This document shows positions 17,601 to 27,274 of a stretch of DNA of 64,000 bases, piece by piece. The stretch comes from Devosia sp. (GTDB taxonomy: Bacteria > Pseudomonadota > Alphaproteobacteria > Rhizobiales > Devosiaceae): contig NZ_JAFKHE010000020.1 of NCBI RefSeq assembly GCF_017307495.1, forward strand, positions 1-64,000, written 5' to 3'. Each line of letters starts with the position of its first letter. The first letter of the stretch is position 1. A program made the position numbers and the translations under genes. The notes under the pieces were generated by a model. The model had not been told where the DNA came from, did no database searches, and was given only the letters and a program-made list of their open reading frames with translations.

Positions 17601-19446
17601 CGGCATGCTGCTGTCGCCCGAGCTGCGCCTCGTCGCTGCCTTCGACCACCGCGACATCTTCATCGACCCCGACCCGGACCCGGCCACTGGCCTCGCCGAG
17701 CGCCGCCGCCTGTTCGAACTGCCTCGCTCGAGCTGGCAGGACTACAACCCGGAGCTGATCTCGAAGGGCGGCGGCGTCTATTCGCGCAGCCTCAAGACCG
17801 TGCCGCTCTTCGCCGAAGCGCGGAAACTGCTCGGCCTCAATGCCGAGGCCGTATCCCCGGCCGACGTCATCCGCGCCATCCTCAGGGCCGAGGTCGACCT
17901 CATCTGGTTCGGCGGCATCGGTACCTATGTGAAGGGCTCGGCCGAGACCGACGCCGAGGTCGGAGACAAGGCCAATGATGCCGTCCGCGTCAACGGCGCC
18001 GATATCCGTGCGCTCGTCGTCGGCGAGGGCGCCAACCTCGGCGTCACCCAGCTCGGGCGCGTCGAATACGCGCTCAAGGGCGGCCGCATCAATACCGACG
18101 CCATCGACAACTCGGCCGGCGTCAATTCCTCCGACCTCGAGGTCAACATCAAGATCGCGCTCGGTGCGCTGACCCGCACCGGTCAGTTGACGACGCAGGT
18201 GCGCAACGAGTTCCTCGCTTCGATGACCGACGAGGTGGCCGCACTCTGCCTGAGGAACAACTACCTGCAGACACTGGCGCTCTCGGTCGAGGAGGCCCGC
18301 GGCCTGGCAGCCTTGCCCGAGCATGTCGCCCTCATCGAAGCGCTGGAGACCACGGGCGAGCTGAGCCGCACCGTGGAGTTCCTCCCCGACAACGCCGCCC
18401 TGCGCCATCGGGCCCAGTCCGGCCGCGGCCTCACGCGCCCGGAACTGGCAGTGCTGCTCGCCTATGCCAAGAACACCGCCAATGAACAGTTGCTGGCGAC
18501 CGGCGTTCCCGACGATCCCTATCTCGGCCGCGAGCTCTATCGCTATTTCCCCGAGCGCCTGATCGAGACCTTCGAGGACACGGTGACGAATCACCGGCTG
18601 CGCCGCGAAGTGATCGCCACGGTGCTCTCGAACGCCATGATCAACCGCGGCGGGCCAGCCTTCGTCACCGAGATGATGGCGGCGAGCAGCGCCGACGCCG
18701 GCCAGGTGGCCGCTGCCTACGCGGCGGCGCGCGACGTCTACGACACGCCGGAGCTGAACCGCGACGTCGATGCGCTCGATGGCAAGCTGCCGGGCCGGGA
18801 GCAACTGCAGCTCTACGCCGAAACCCAGGCGCTGCTGAAGCGTGGAACGCTCTGGTTCCTGCGCAACGGCCGCTTCGAGCACGGGCTGCGCCCGCTCGTC
18901 GACCGCTACCGTGACGGCATTGCCGAACTGCGGGCCATGATCGGCGGCCTGCTCGGCCCGTGGCTCGAAGCCGGTGTCGCCGACCGCGCCACCCGGCTCG
19001 AGACGGCCGGCACGCCGCGCGAACTAGCGCGGCGCTTTGCCGAGCTGCCGGTGCTCGCGCTCGGCACCGACATCGTGCTGGTCGCCGAAAAGGCTATCCT
19101 GCCTGTGCGCGAGGCCGCCCAGGCCTTCTTCGGCGTGATGGACGCCTTCGGCCTCGCTCGCGTCATCGAACAGGGCAATGCCATCGTGCTCAGCGACAAG
19201 TTCGACCGTATGGCCCTCGATCGCGCCCTGGCCAACCTGATGCGGGCCCAGCGCGACCTCACCGGCGATGTCCTCGCCGAGGGCAAGGGCGATATCGGCA
19301 AGCGCCTCGCCGCCTGGCGCGACAGACACGGCGAGCCGATCACCCGCGTCGCCGATGCGGTCCGCGACCTCACCGAGGGCGAGATGACGGTGTCGCGGCT
19401 CTCGGTGGCAGCCGGTCTGCTGGGTGACCTGGCCCGGGGGACTTAG
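14686..19446 (+). CDS. gdhB: NAD-specific glutamate dehydrogenase, large (about 180 kDa) type
   Basis: A 1,586-aa protein of the large NAD-GDH family, which deaminates glutamate to 2-oxoglutarate. The N-terminal 700 residues are regulatory (ACT-like and helical segments). The catalytic region at about 780-1,200 contains [20 protein letters not shown], then [20 protein letters not shown] with the catalytic lysine, and [20 protein letters not shown]. The NAD-binding part has [15 protein letters not shown]. Length is normal for the family. ATG 14686 follows GGGGGA and is preferred to an upstream in-frame ATG. The gene symbol follows common use in this group. Confidence 0.95.
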   Translation: [1586 protein letters not shown]

Positions 19447-19448
19447 GG

Positions 19449-19552
19449 CGCGCCTCCCTCCCCCTTGAGGGGAGGGATTGAGGGAGGGGGTCCATCGGTG
19501 GTCATTGAACCACCCCCGCCCCCGTCCCCTCCCCTCAAGCGGGAGGGGGGCA
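19449..19552. repeat. Paired palindromic repeats (family A) between gdh and purH
   Basis: Two CTCCCC-rich units in inverted orientation (CTCCCTCCCCCTTGAGGGGA and CCCCTCCCCTCAAGCGGGAG) frame a short spacer between convergent genes and may act as a bidirectional terminator. Confidence 0.6.
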
Positions 19553-19554
19553 GG

Positions 19555-21141
19555 TTAGTGCCGGAAGTGCCGCATGCCGGTCATCACCATGGCAATGCCC
19601 GCCTCGTCGGCGGCTGCGATCACCTTGTCGTCGTTGACCGAGCCGCCCGGCTGGATCACCGCCGTGGCGCCGGCCTCGACCGCGGCCAGCATGCCGTCCG
19701 GGAACGGGAAGAACGCGTCCGACGCCACCACCGAGCCCGCCGTCAGCGCGCCCTCGATCCCGGCCGCCTCGGCTGCGTCGATCGCTTTGCGATGCGCGAC
19801 GCGGGAGGAATCGAGCCGGCTCATCTGGCCGGCGCCGATGCCCACCGTCGCGCCGTCCTTCACGTAGATGATGGCGTTCGACTTGACGTGCTTGGCGACC
19901 TTCATCGCGATCTTCAGATCGCGCAGCTCGGCTTCGGTCGGCTGCTTCCTGGTCACCACCTTGAATTCGGTGTCGTCGACATTGCGATTGTCTCGGCCCT
20001 GCACCAGGAGTCCGCCGGCGAGCGAGCGCACGGTCAGTCCCTCGGCCTTCGGGTCGGCGAGCGCGCCGGTGAGCAGCAGCCGCAGGTTCTTCTTGGCCGC
20101 GATGATGGCGATGGCGTCCTCCGTCGCGTCGGGCGCGACGATCACCTCGGTGAACACCTTGACGATCTCGGTCGCCGTGGGCCCGTCGATCACCTGGTTG
20201 AGCGCCACGATGCCGCCGAAGGCACTGACCGGATCGGTCCGCAGCGCCAGCCGGTAGGCCTCGATCAGCGTCTTGCCGACGGCGAAGCCGCAGGGATTGG
20301 CGTGCTTGATGATGGCGACGGCCGGCACGGCTGGATCGAACTCGGAGACCAGCTCGAACGCCGCATCGGTGTCGTTGAGATTGTTGTAGCTCAGCGCCTT
20401 GCCCTGCACCTGTCGCGCCGTGGCGACGCCCGGACGCTGCTCGCCGGTGGTGTAGAAGGCGGCCCACTGGTGCGGATTCTCGCCATAGCGCATCACTTCC
20501 TTGAGCCGGCCGGCGAAGGAGCGATAGGGCATCTCGTCATAACCGAGGGTCCTGGCGAACCAGCCCGAGATCACCGCATCGTAGGCAGCGGTGCGGGCAT
20601 AGGCCTTGGCCGCGAGCTTTTGGCGCATCTCGTAGGGCACGCCGCCGGTGTTCCGGATGCTGTCGAGCACCACGTCATAGTCGGCCGGGTCGACCACTAC
20701 CGTGACATAGGCATGGTTCTTGGCCGCCGAGCGGATCATCGCCGGGCCGCCGATATCGATGTTCTCGATCGTCTCCTCGTAAGAGGCGCCCTTGGCGATC
20801 GTCTCCTCGAACGGGTAGAGGTTGACCACCACGAGATCGATGGCGCCGATCCCGTGCTCGTCCATCGAAGCCTTGTGCGTGGGATTGTCTCGCACCGCGA
20901 GGAGCCCGCCATGCACCTTGGGGTGCAGCGTCTTTACCCGGCCGTCCATCATCTCGGGGAAGCCGGTGAGGTCGGAAATGTCGCGCACCACCGCGCCCGT
21001 CGAGGCAATGAGCTTCGACGTCCCGCCAGTCGAAACGAGGTCAACGCCCAACCCTGCCAATGACTTGGCGAACTCGGCCATCCCGGTCTTGTCGAAGACA
21101 CTGAGAAGGGCGCGCTTGATGGGAACAACGGCGTTGGACAT
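19555..21141 (-). CDS. purH: Bifunctional AICAR transformylase / IMP cyclohydrolase
   Basis: A 528-aa enzyme for the last two steps of IMP synthesis. The N-terminal MGS-like cyclohydrolase domain (about 1-200) begins [19 protein letters not shown] and contains [14 protein letters not shown]. The AICAR transformylase domain has [31 protein letters not shown] with the catalytic Lys-His, and the C-terminal [20 protein letters not shown] and GMRHFRH. ATG 21141 is the family start. It is the last gene of a co-oriented rsmB-heparinase-purH block. Confidence 0.95.
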   Translation of the reverse strand: MSNAVVPIKRALLSVFDKTGMAEFAKSLAGLGVDLVSTGGTSKLIASTGAVVRDISDLTGFPEMMDGRVKTLHPKVHGGLLAVRDNPTHKASMDEHGIGAIDLVVVNLYPFEETIAKGASYEETIENIDIGGPAMIRSAAKNHAYVTVVVDPADYDVVLDSIRNTGGVPYEMRQKLAAKAYARTAAYDAVISGWFARTLGYDEMPYRSFAGRLKEVMRYGENPHQWAAFYTTGEQRPGVATARQVQGKALSYNNLNDTDAAFELVSEFDPAVPAVAIIKHANPCGFAVGKTLIEAYRLALRTDPVSAFGGIVALNQVIDGPTATEIVKVFTEVIVAPDATEDAIAIIAAKKNLRLLLTGALADPKAEGLTVRSLAGGLLVQGRDNRNVDDTEFKVVTRKQPTEAELRDLKIAMKVAKHVKSNAIIYVKDGATVGIGAGQMSRLDSSRVAHRKAIDAAEAAGIEGALTAGSVVASDAFFPFPDGMLAAVEAGATAVIQPGGSVNDDKVIAAADEAGIAMVMTGMRHFRH

Positions 21142-21283
21142 GGGGGCTCCGTCAGGTTTTGAGAGAGGGCCCAGGCGAGCGGCAGCTGTCGTTCGCGTTC
21201 CCCGATGGTGACCCATCTCTTCTCGCCAGTCGCGCGAACGCGGGCCTTATTGCAGAAACGGCCGGCCTTGGAAAGTGCCCGCC

Positions 21284-22918
21284 TCAGTCCTCTTCGAGCG
21301 TGAAGATCCAGCTGACTTCGCTCGCATCGGCCACCAGCACCTCGAGCACCAGCTGCCGGGTGCGATGGAACCCGAAATAGGCCGACTGCCGCACGCTGTC
21401 CTCGACCCGCATCTCCGCCCCTTCCCACAGGAACGTCCAGACCGCCCCGGAGCCGAGCCGCAGCCGCACCAGGTCGTCGGTGACCTGCACCTCGGTCTGG
21501 TGCGCGAGGTGGAAGCGGATCGACGCGGCGCCCGAGACCCGGCCGCGCTGGCGAACGAACCGGTCCTGCCCGACCAGGGTCTTGCCTTCCGCCAGCAGCG
21601 TCAGGTGGCGCTCGAGCGTCACCCCGAAGCGCTCGGCATAGCCGTGCGCCGAGATGACCACGGTGTCGTCGGCGCTGCGCGCCTCGATCTCGCTGGGCCG
21701 GCCCAGTTGCACCAGCCGACCGGCCAGCGGGCCGCTGGTCGGGATGGCCGCCGCCGAGAGCGCGTTGATCGTAGGCGCCGAGTGCGCGATGCCCTGCCGG
21801 AACAGCAGCCCGTCCTCGTAGTCGGACGGGGCCGGCCCGCAATTGCAGACCACCAGGTCGCGCCCGTGGCTGAATTCGAAGGCCAGCGCACTGGCATGGG
21901 CATGCCGCGTGAAGGCCGGATCCGGCACGAGGCCGGAATCAGCGACCACGATCGAGCGTCCCGAGATCAGCCGCCCGTAGCCGCCCACGACACCGGTCTC
22001 GCGCGCCCGCGCCGGGCTCTGCGCCTGCACCGCGACGATCAGGTCGTGCGGCATCTGCCCGGTGCCGTTGAAATAGGCCGGCTCGCCGGTGCCCAGGGAG
22101 ATCGCATCGAGGGCCCGGTGCATGCTGTCGGTGATCTCGTCGAGCTCGGCCGACAACTGCTCGTGGTCGCGGCGCATCGCCTGCTTGATGGTGACCAGTT
22201 CAACCAGCAGTTGCACCTGCGTCTTGGCCGAGCGCGTCCGGTGCAGCCCGTCGTCGTCGACCTGGTGGTCGATGTGGTGGAGCACCCGGCGCACGCGTGC
22301 CTCGACCTCGACCTGGGGCCGGTCGGCGCACAGCGCCACACCGACCAGCGCGATGGCAACGAGCAGCGCATCGACCGGATCGGTGGCGAGACCGCCCCTG
22401 AGCTTGAGCGAGGAGATCTGCGTCGAAAGCGAGCGCGAAACCTGCTGCGCCTGGTCGGGGGTCGCGCCCTCGAGCAGGATATTGTAGTGCCGCAGCCAGT
22501 TAAGCACGCGCCGCGCCGTCAGCGACGGCCCCCACGTATCGCGGTTGAAATGCCCGTCGCGCCCGATCCAGTCGAGCGTCAGCGTCCGGGCGAAGCGACG
22601 CTCCTCGTCGGTCCGGGCATCGCGGAAGTGACGCAGCCAGTTGAACGCCTGCAGGTCGTCCTGCCAGTCGTCATGATCGACTTCGAGCGAGAACGGCGAC
22701 ACCCCGTGCGTATCGACCAGCTTGCTGGCCAGCAGGTACCGGCCCTGCATCATCTCGAGCACGGTCTCGCGGTCGGTGGGGCGGAACTCGCCCAGCGCAC
22801 CGATCATCTCCTCGCTGGAGGGACCCGTCCAGGTCCAGCGGACGAGCGGATTGGTGACCAGGTGGTCGGCGGCCGAAAGCAGGGTTCGGCGTGCGAGGAA
22901 ACGCAGCGGATTTGCCAA
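21284..22918 (-). CDS. Heparinase II/III-like family protein
   Basis: A 544-aa protein with an all-helical N-terminal toroid (about residues 90-260, with WIGRDGHFNRDTWGPSLTAR and VLNWLRHYNILLEG) and a C-terminal beta-sandwich typical of heparinase II/III-like lyases (YFNGTGQMPHDLIV, HAHASALAFEFSHGRDLVV). It starts at TTG 22918; no ATG is available nearby. The position between rsmB and purH is conserved in many Hyphomicrobiales. The polysaccharide substrate is unknown; heparin itself is unlikely. Confidence 0.85.
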   Translation of the reverse strand: MANPLRFLARRTLLSAADHLVTNPLVRWTWTGPSSEEMIGALGEFRPTDRETVLEMMQGRYLLASKLVDTHGVSPFSLEVDHDDWQDDLQAFNWLRHFRDARTDEERRFARTLTLDWIGRDGHFNRDTWGPSLTARRVLNWLRHYNILLEGATPDQAQQVSRSLSTQISSLKLRGGLATDPVDALLVAIALVGVALCADRPQVEVEARVRRVLHHIDHQVDDDGLHRTRSAKTQVQLLVELVTIKQAMRRDHEQLSAELDEITDSMHRALDAISLGTGEPAYFNGTGQMPHDLIVAVQAQSPARARETGVVGGYGRLISGRSIVVADSGLVPDPAFTRHAHASALAFEFSHGRDLVVCNCGPAPSDYEDGLLFRQGIAHSAPTINALSAAAIPTSGPLAGRLVQLGRPSEIEARSADDTVVISAHGYAERFGVTLERHLTLLAEGKTLVGQDRFVRQRGRVSGAASIRFHLAHQTEVQVTDDLVRLRLGSGAVWTFLWEGAEMRVEDSVRQSAYFGFHRTRQLVLEVLVADASEVSWIFTLEED

Positions 22919-22976
22919 GTCTCTACGTCCTCACAAGTGGCCCGGCCGGAACGTATCCGGCCGAACGCGAAACTAC

Positions 22977-24275
22977 CTAGCGGCGGCGTACGCGCGCAAC
23001 GAAGAACCCGTCAAGGGTACCGCCCTTATCCCCAGGAAGCGGCAAGCCGGGATGCGTGCGCACGAAGCCCTCGTCGGTGACGGCGCCCGCGAGCCCGCCG
23101 ACCTCGCCCGGCGTGATCGGCAGCGCCTCGACCCCATCGCGCCCGAGCAGCCAGTGCGCCTGCTCCTCGCCCTCCGCCGGCTCGAGCGAGCACACGCAAT
23201 AGACGAGGATTCCGCCGGCATCGAGCCAGCCCAGGGCCCGCTCGATGAGCCGGCGCTGCAGGGCAACGCGACCGGCGATATCCGCGGCGCTGCGATGCCA
23301 GATCACTTCTGGATGCCGCCGGAACGTACCCGTCGCCGAGCACGGCGCATCGAGCAGGATGCCGTCGAACCTGCCCTCGGGCTCGTACGCCAGCACGTCG
23401 GCCGTCAGCACCTGCGGCGCGTAGCCGAGCCGGGAGAAGTTCTGCTGCATGCGGACGACACGCTCGGCGTCGTTGTCGACCGCGGTCACCGCATAGCCGG
23501 CCTTCAGCAACTGCGCCGTCTTGCCGCCGGGAGCTGCGCACAGGTCGAGCACCCGCGCACCGGGGGCGAGGCCGAGCAGCCGGGCCGGGATCGCGGCGGC
23601 GGCGTCCTGCACCCACCAGCGCCCCTCCTCGTACCCCGGCAAGGCCTCGACCGGCCTGTCGCGTTCGTCGATGCGCACGGTGTCGGCCAGCACCGGCGCG
23701 GCGCCGAGGGCCTCGATCAGGGCCGGATCGGCCTCCTTGAGCGTCAGGTCGAGGGGCGCGCCTTCGACCAGCGCCGCAGCGAAGTCTTCGATCGCCGCCG
23801 CGCCGTAGGTGTCGCGCCACAACGGCCCCAGCGTGTCGGGGAACAGCGCCTCGTGCGGCAGGTGGCGCAACGCATGCGCCTCGGCCTGGGCCCGGCGCAG
23901 CACGGCGTTCATCAGCTTGCTCAGGTGCTGGCTGCGCGTGTCGCGCTTGGCCGCTTCGACTGCAAGAAAGATCGCGCTGTGGTCCCCGAGCTCCGGCAGG
24001 AACACCAGGTGCGCGAGGCTGAGACGCAGGATCGCTTCGAACGGCCCCGACTTCTTCGGCACGCCCCGGTCGAGATAGCGGGCGAGCATCAGGTTGATCT
24101 GCCCGTGCCGCCGCAGCGCCACCGTGACCAGCCGGTTGGCGAGCGCGCGATCGCGTCCGTCGGCGATCTCGCTGACGGAAAAGGGGGCGAAGTTCGCCCC
24201 CTTGAGCACGGCGCCGAGCTTTTCTGCGGCCAGGAGCCGAAGCTTCAGCCCGGGCGGGTTTTTCTGTTTCTTCAC
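22977..24275 (-). CDS. rsmB: 16S rRNA (cytosine-967-C5)-methyltransferase
   Basis: A 432-aa protein with an N-terminal NusB-like RNA-binding domain (residues about 1-150, with ALANRLVTVALRRHGQIN and LRLSLAHLVFL) and a C-terminal SAM-dependent RsmB/NOP2 domain. Visible motifs are the SAM loop LCAAPGGKTAQLL, the proline-cysteine motif LDAPCSATGTFRRHPE, and the catalytic cysteine in YCVCSLEPAEGE. The start is GTG 24275, six nucleotides from the htpX stop, so the two are probably co-transcribed. Confidence 0.9.
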   Translation of the reverse strand: MKKQKNPPGLKLRLLAAEKLGAVLKGANFAPFSVSEIADGRDRALANRLVTVALRRHGQINLMLARYLDRGVPKKSGPFEAILRLSLAHLVFLPELGDHSAIFLAVEAAKRDTRSQHLSKLMNAVLRRAQAEAHALRHLPHEALFPDTLGPLWRDTYGAAAIEDFAAALVEGAPLDLTLKEADPALIEALGAAPVLADTVRIDERDRPVEALPGYEEGRWWVQDAAAAIPARLLGLAPGARVLDLCAAPGGKTAQLLKAGYAVTAVDNDAERVVRMQQNFSRLGYAPQVLTADVLAYEPEGRFDGILLDAPCSATGTFRRHPEVIWHRSAADIAGRVALQRRLIERALGWLDAGGILVYCVCSLEPAEGEEQAHWLLGRDGVEALPITPGEVGGLAGAVTDEGFVRTHPGLPLPGDKGGTLDGFFVARVRRR

Positions 24276-24281
24276 CGGCGA

Positions 24282-25268
24282 TCAGCCCCAGGGTCCGCGG
24301 CTGCTATTGCCATCCTCGCTTGCCCCTGTCGAGGGGACACGCCAGCCGCCACCGTTCTCCCCAGGCGCCCGCCGGAGGGTCTGGGCACCCGTTTCGGCCC
24401 GCCGACCGGTGCGATCGACCTGCATGTCGGCGGCAATCCGCTGCAGTTGGGTGATGCGGTTCTCGACATTGGGGTGGGTCGAGAACAGGTTGTCCATGCG
24501 CTGCCCGTTGAGCGGGTTGATGATGTACATGTGCGCCTGCGCCGGGTTGCGCTCGGCCCCGACGTTGACCGTGCGCTGCGCGATCTGGCTGATCTTGGCG
24601 AGGGCCGAGGCGAGCGCCAGCGGGTCCTCGGAGATGTGTGCCCCGTCCTTGTCGGCCTCGTATTCGCGGGTCCGGCTCACCGCCATCTGCACCAGCGCCG
24701 CCGCGATCGGGGCCACGATCACCGCCATCAGCACGCCGATCGGCCCGAGCGGATTGTTGCGGCTGTTGCCACCGCCGAAGAACAGGCCGAACTGCGCCAG
24801 CATCGAGATGGCGCCGGCGATGGTGGCCGTCATCGTCATGGTCAGCGTATCGCGGCTGCGGATGTGTGCCAGCTCGTGCGCGATCACCGCCGCCACTTCT
24901 CGCGGCTCGAGATAGCGCAGCAGGCCCGCCGACACCGCCACGGCGGCATTGTTCGGGTCGCGCCCGGTGGCGAAGGCGTTGGGCTGGTCGGTATCGATCA
25001 CGTAGAGCCGCGGCATCGGGATGCCTGCCCGCTGCGACAGTCCCGCGACGGTGTGATAGAGGTCCGGCTGCGTGCGCGGATCGACTTCCACGGCATTCTG
25101 CATGCGCAGCACCATCTTGTCCGAGTTCCAGTATGCGAACAGGTTGGTGAGGGCGGCGATGACGAAGGCGACGATCATGCCACTCTGCCCGCCGACCAGA
25201 TAGCCCACGGCCATGAAGATGGCGGTGAGGGCTGCGAGCAGGACGGTCGTGCGCAGGAAGTTGAACAT
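24282..25268 (-). CDS. htpX: Membrane-bound zinc metalloprotease HtpX
   Basis: A 328-aa M48 protease for quality control of inner-membrane proteins. N-terminal membrane helices lie at about residues 5-25 and 28-52. The zinc site is [10 protein letters not shown] at about residue 140, with the third ligand in the [10 protein letters not shown] segment (about 215). A short Pro/Gly/Arg-rich C-terminal tail follows. ATG 25268 (MFNFLRTTV) is the family start, and upstream in-frame codons are rejected. It leads the htpX-rsmB-heparinase-purH series. Confidence 0.95.
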   Translation of the reverse strand: MFNFLRTTVLLAALTAIFMAVGYLVGGQSGMIVAFVIAALTNLFAYWNSDKMVLRMQNAVEVDPRTQPDLYHTVAGLSQRAGIPMPRLYVIDTDQPNAFATGRDPNNAAVAVSAGLLRYLEPREVAAVIAHELAHIRSRDTLTMTMTATIAGAISMLAQFGLFFGGGNSRNNPLGPIGVLMAVIVAPIAAALVQMAVSRTREYEADKDGAHISEDPLALASALAKISQIAQRTVNVGAERNPAQAHMYIINPLNGQRMDNLFSTHPNVENRITQLQRIAADMQVDRTGRRAETGAQTLRRAPGENGGGWRVPSTGASEDGNSSRGPWG

Positions 25269-25360
25269 TGGCCTTAAGTCTTGTACCTCGGTTGCGTTGC
25301 TAGGCTGCAAATAGATGGGATGGCCGGCGGTTCCCGGCAAGGACCGGAGCGAGACCCAAC

Positions 25361-25567
25361 GTGGAACACGACACCGACCCCGCTGCATCCTCCGCAACGC
25401 GCCCCCTGTCGCCTGCCGCGCGACGCGCGCTCGCCGAAGCGGCCGCACGCCGGGCCGAGATCGACGCCCGCGCGGCCGCCGGCAGGAACGAGAAGAACGG
25501 CCGCGGCGGCCTCGACCCGGCCCGCTATGGCGACTGGGAGATCAAGGGCCTGACCGCCGACTTCTAG
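25361..25567 (+). CDS. DUF1674 protein, SdhAF4-like succinate dehydrogenase assembly factor
   Basis: A 68-aa protein starting at GTG 25361. The C-terminal signature [20 protein letters not shown] is the hallmark of the DUF1674/Sdh8 (SDHAF4) family, whose mitochondrial members bind flavinated SDHA before assembly of complex II. The N-terminal part is Ala/Arg-rich and helical. It lies divergent to htpX. Bacterial function is inferred from the eukaryotic relatives. Confidence 0.85.
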   Translation: MEHDTDPAASSATRPLSPAARRALAEAAARRAEIDARAAAGRNEKNGRGGLDPARYGDWEIKGLTADF

Positions 25568-25585
25568 GCGCGGCCACACCGGTCG

Positions 25586-25891
25586 CTAGCGCTGATCGCG
25601 CGGCACGAACTCGTAGTAGTCGTCCAGCACGCCTGGACGTTCATCCTCGACGAGGAGGCCGTACTTCATCGCATCGAACTGCTCGAACCACTCGTCCCAG
25701 CCGACGAGGTCGAGCCCACCCGGCCGGTCGCCATACTGGTTCTCGCCGGCATTGAGCGCCTGCTGGTCGAACACGATCCTCAGCACCGGCGGTCCGCCGA
25801 TGCCGGTCGGCCGGTCCTCGATCGCCGGGTTGCCGGAACGGGCGGTCGCCCACTGCCGGATTTCGTCGTGCTTGACGAGGACCTGAGTCAT
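25586..25891 (-). CDS. Small HxxIRxW..G.PA family protein (paralogue 1)
   Basis: A 101-aa soluble protein with the N-terminal pattern KHDEIRQWATARSGNPA and a C-terminal WDEWFEQFDAMKYGLLVEDE. This matches a widespread family of roughly 100-aa proteins, sometimes misannotated as a glucan branching enzyme, in which a WDEFFExFD motif and an acidic end are conserved. The function is unknown. A diverged paralogue lies at 27266-27583, on the other side of the GGDEF gene, sharing HxxIQxW and GxPA. Confidence 0.65.
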   Translation of the reverse strand: MTQVLVKHDEIRQWATARSGNPAIEDRPTGIGGPPVLRIVFDQQALNAGENQYGDRPGGLDLVGWDEWFEQFDAMKYGLLVEDERPGVLDDYYEFVPRDQR

Positions 25892-26068
25892 CTTGCTGGG
25901 CCTTTCTGGTCTTTTTGCCGCTTGAGCTTAGCCGCAATCCGCTTTCACCATAAGTGGGCTTGGCGCCCATCCGTTCCAAGCCTCGGATCGCACTTGCAGG
26001 CTCTGCGTTAACTTCTTCTTGTCCGCACCCGACCTAGTGTCGCGCCCAACCGGGACGCAGGATTCGGC

Positions 26069-27274
26069 ATGGCCGGCGCGAGCTTCATTCTCGCCATCAA
26101 TCTGTTCATCGCCGCGCTGTTCGCGCTGGCGTTCTTCCTTGTCGGCGTCTCCAACCGCGCCGACCGGGCGGCGCCCTGCTTCTCCCTCGCCTACGTGTTT
26201 GGCATGGCCTACATCGCCACCGAGTTCATCATCCCGCTCGATGACATGCCCCAGCTGTCTTACACCGCCGGTTTCGCCTCGTTCCTCGGGGCCGTGACCG
26301 CCGTGACCTACGGCGTGGCCCGGCGCTACGGGCGCTCGCTCAATCCCCTGGCCATGGGCCTGTTCATTGTCTGCGCCGTGCTCGCCAACTGGCTTGGCTA
26401 CCTGCTCCCGCACGACGCGGTACCACGCAACCTCATCTACCAGGCGCCTTACGCCGTACTGCAGGCCCTCGCCGCCTGGGCCATCCTGGCTTCGCGTCGT
26501 CGCCAGCCCATCGATATCGGCCTGATCGTGCTGTTCCTGCTCAGTACCCTGCAGTTCATGAGCAAGCCCTTCGCCGCCATCCTGCTCGGCGGTTCGGGCG
26601 ACAGCGCGCACGCCTACATCGCCACCACCTATGCGCTCTATTCGCAATCGCTGGGCGCCATGCTGCAGGTGGCCACCGGCCTGCTGATGCTGACCCTGCT
26701 TGTCCGCGACATGCTGGTCGAGGTCACCGCCCGATCCGAGACCGATCCGCTCTCGTCGGTCTACAACCGCCGTGGTTTCGAAGAGCGTTCCGCTCCGCTG
26801 ATGCAGCAATCAGGCCTGCCCGCGGCCATCATCCTTGCCGACCTCGATGCCTTCAAGTCGATCAACGACACGCATGGCCATGACACGGGGGATCAGGTGA
26901 TCATCGCCTTCGCACGGCTGATGCGCGATAGCGCCCCGCCGACTGCCATCGTCGGCCGGCTCGGCGGCGAGGAGTTCGCCATCCTGCTGCCGGAGGCCAA
27001 CATCGCCACGGCTCGGCTGCTGGCCGAGACGCTGCGCGTGGGGCTGGCGGCGCTGCAGATCCCCGGCCTGCCAATCTATGCCCGATGCACGGCGAGCTTC
27101 GGGATCGCCGAGCGCATGGCCGCTGAAAGCCTTACAGACCTGCGCCGGCGCGCCGACTCCGCCCTCTACAATGCCAAGCGCGCCGGACGGGACCGCGTCA
27201 TCGCCGCGATCCCCGACGCCGACGCCATGCCAACCCACCCCCTGGCCGGAACGTCGCTGGCGAGGTCAGCCTGA
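26069..27274 (+). CDS. Membrane-anchored GGDEF diguanylate cyclase
   Basis: A 401-aa protein. Residues 1-210 contain about six to seven membrane helices without a known extracellular sensor domain (for example AINLFIAALFALAFFLVGV and GLIVLFLLSTLQF). Residues about 220-385 form a GGDEF domain with DPLSSVYNRRGFEE, the metal/substrate segment LADLDAFKSINDTHGHDTGD, and the active loop RLGGEEFAILLPE. The GGEEF form is compatible with activity. No RxxD inhibitory site is present in the usual place just before the loop (the sequence there is PPTAIVGRL), so product inhibition is probably absent. It is probably a c-di-GMP synthase responding to a membrane-linked signal. Confidence 0.85.
   Translation: MAGASFILAINLFIAALFALAFFLVGVSNRADRAAPCFSLAYVFGMAYIATEFIIPLDDMPQLSYTAGFASFLGAVTAVTYGVARRYGRSLNPLAMGLFIVCAVLANWLGYLLPHDAVPRNLIYQAPYAVLQALAAWAILASRRRQPIDIGLIVLFLLSTLQFMSKPFAAILLGGSGDSAHAYIATTYALYSQSLGAMLQVATGLLMLTLLVRDMLVEVTARSETDPLSSVYNRRGFEERSAPLMQQSGLPAAIILADLDAFKSINDTHGHDTGDQVIIAFARLMRDSAPPTAIVGRLGGEEFAILLPEANIATARLLAETLRVGLAALQIPGLPIYARCTASFGIAERMAAESLTDLRRRADSALYNAKRAGRDRVIAAIPDADAMPTHPLAGTSLARSA

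Noticed and set aside
16231..18882. Very long open frame (883 codons) on the minus strand opposite the NAD-glutamate dehydrogenase
   Set aside because: It lies wholly antisense to a well-supported 1,586-aa enzyme; the composition (Asp/Arg/Gly/Ala-rich, no domain) is typical of the antisense frame of GC-rich DNA with GC-biased third positions.
19465..21063. 532-codon plus-strand frame opposite purH
   Set aside because: Its Arg/His/Asp/Gly-rich translation is a shadow of purH; no ribosome binding site and no domain.
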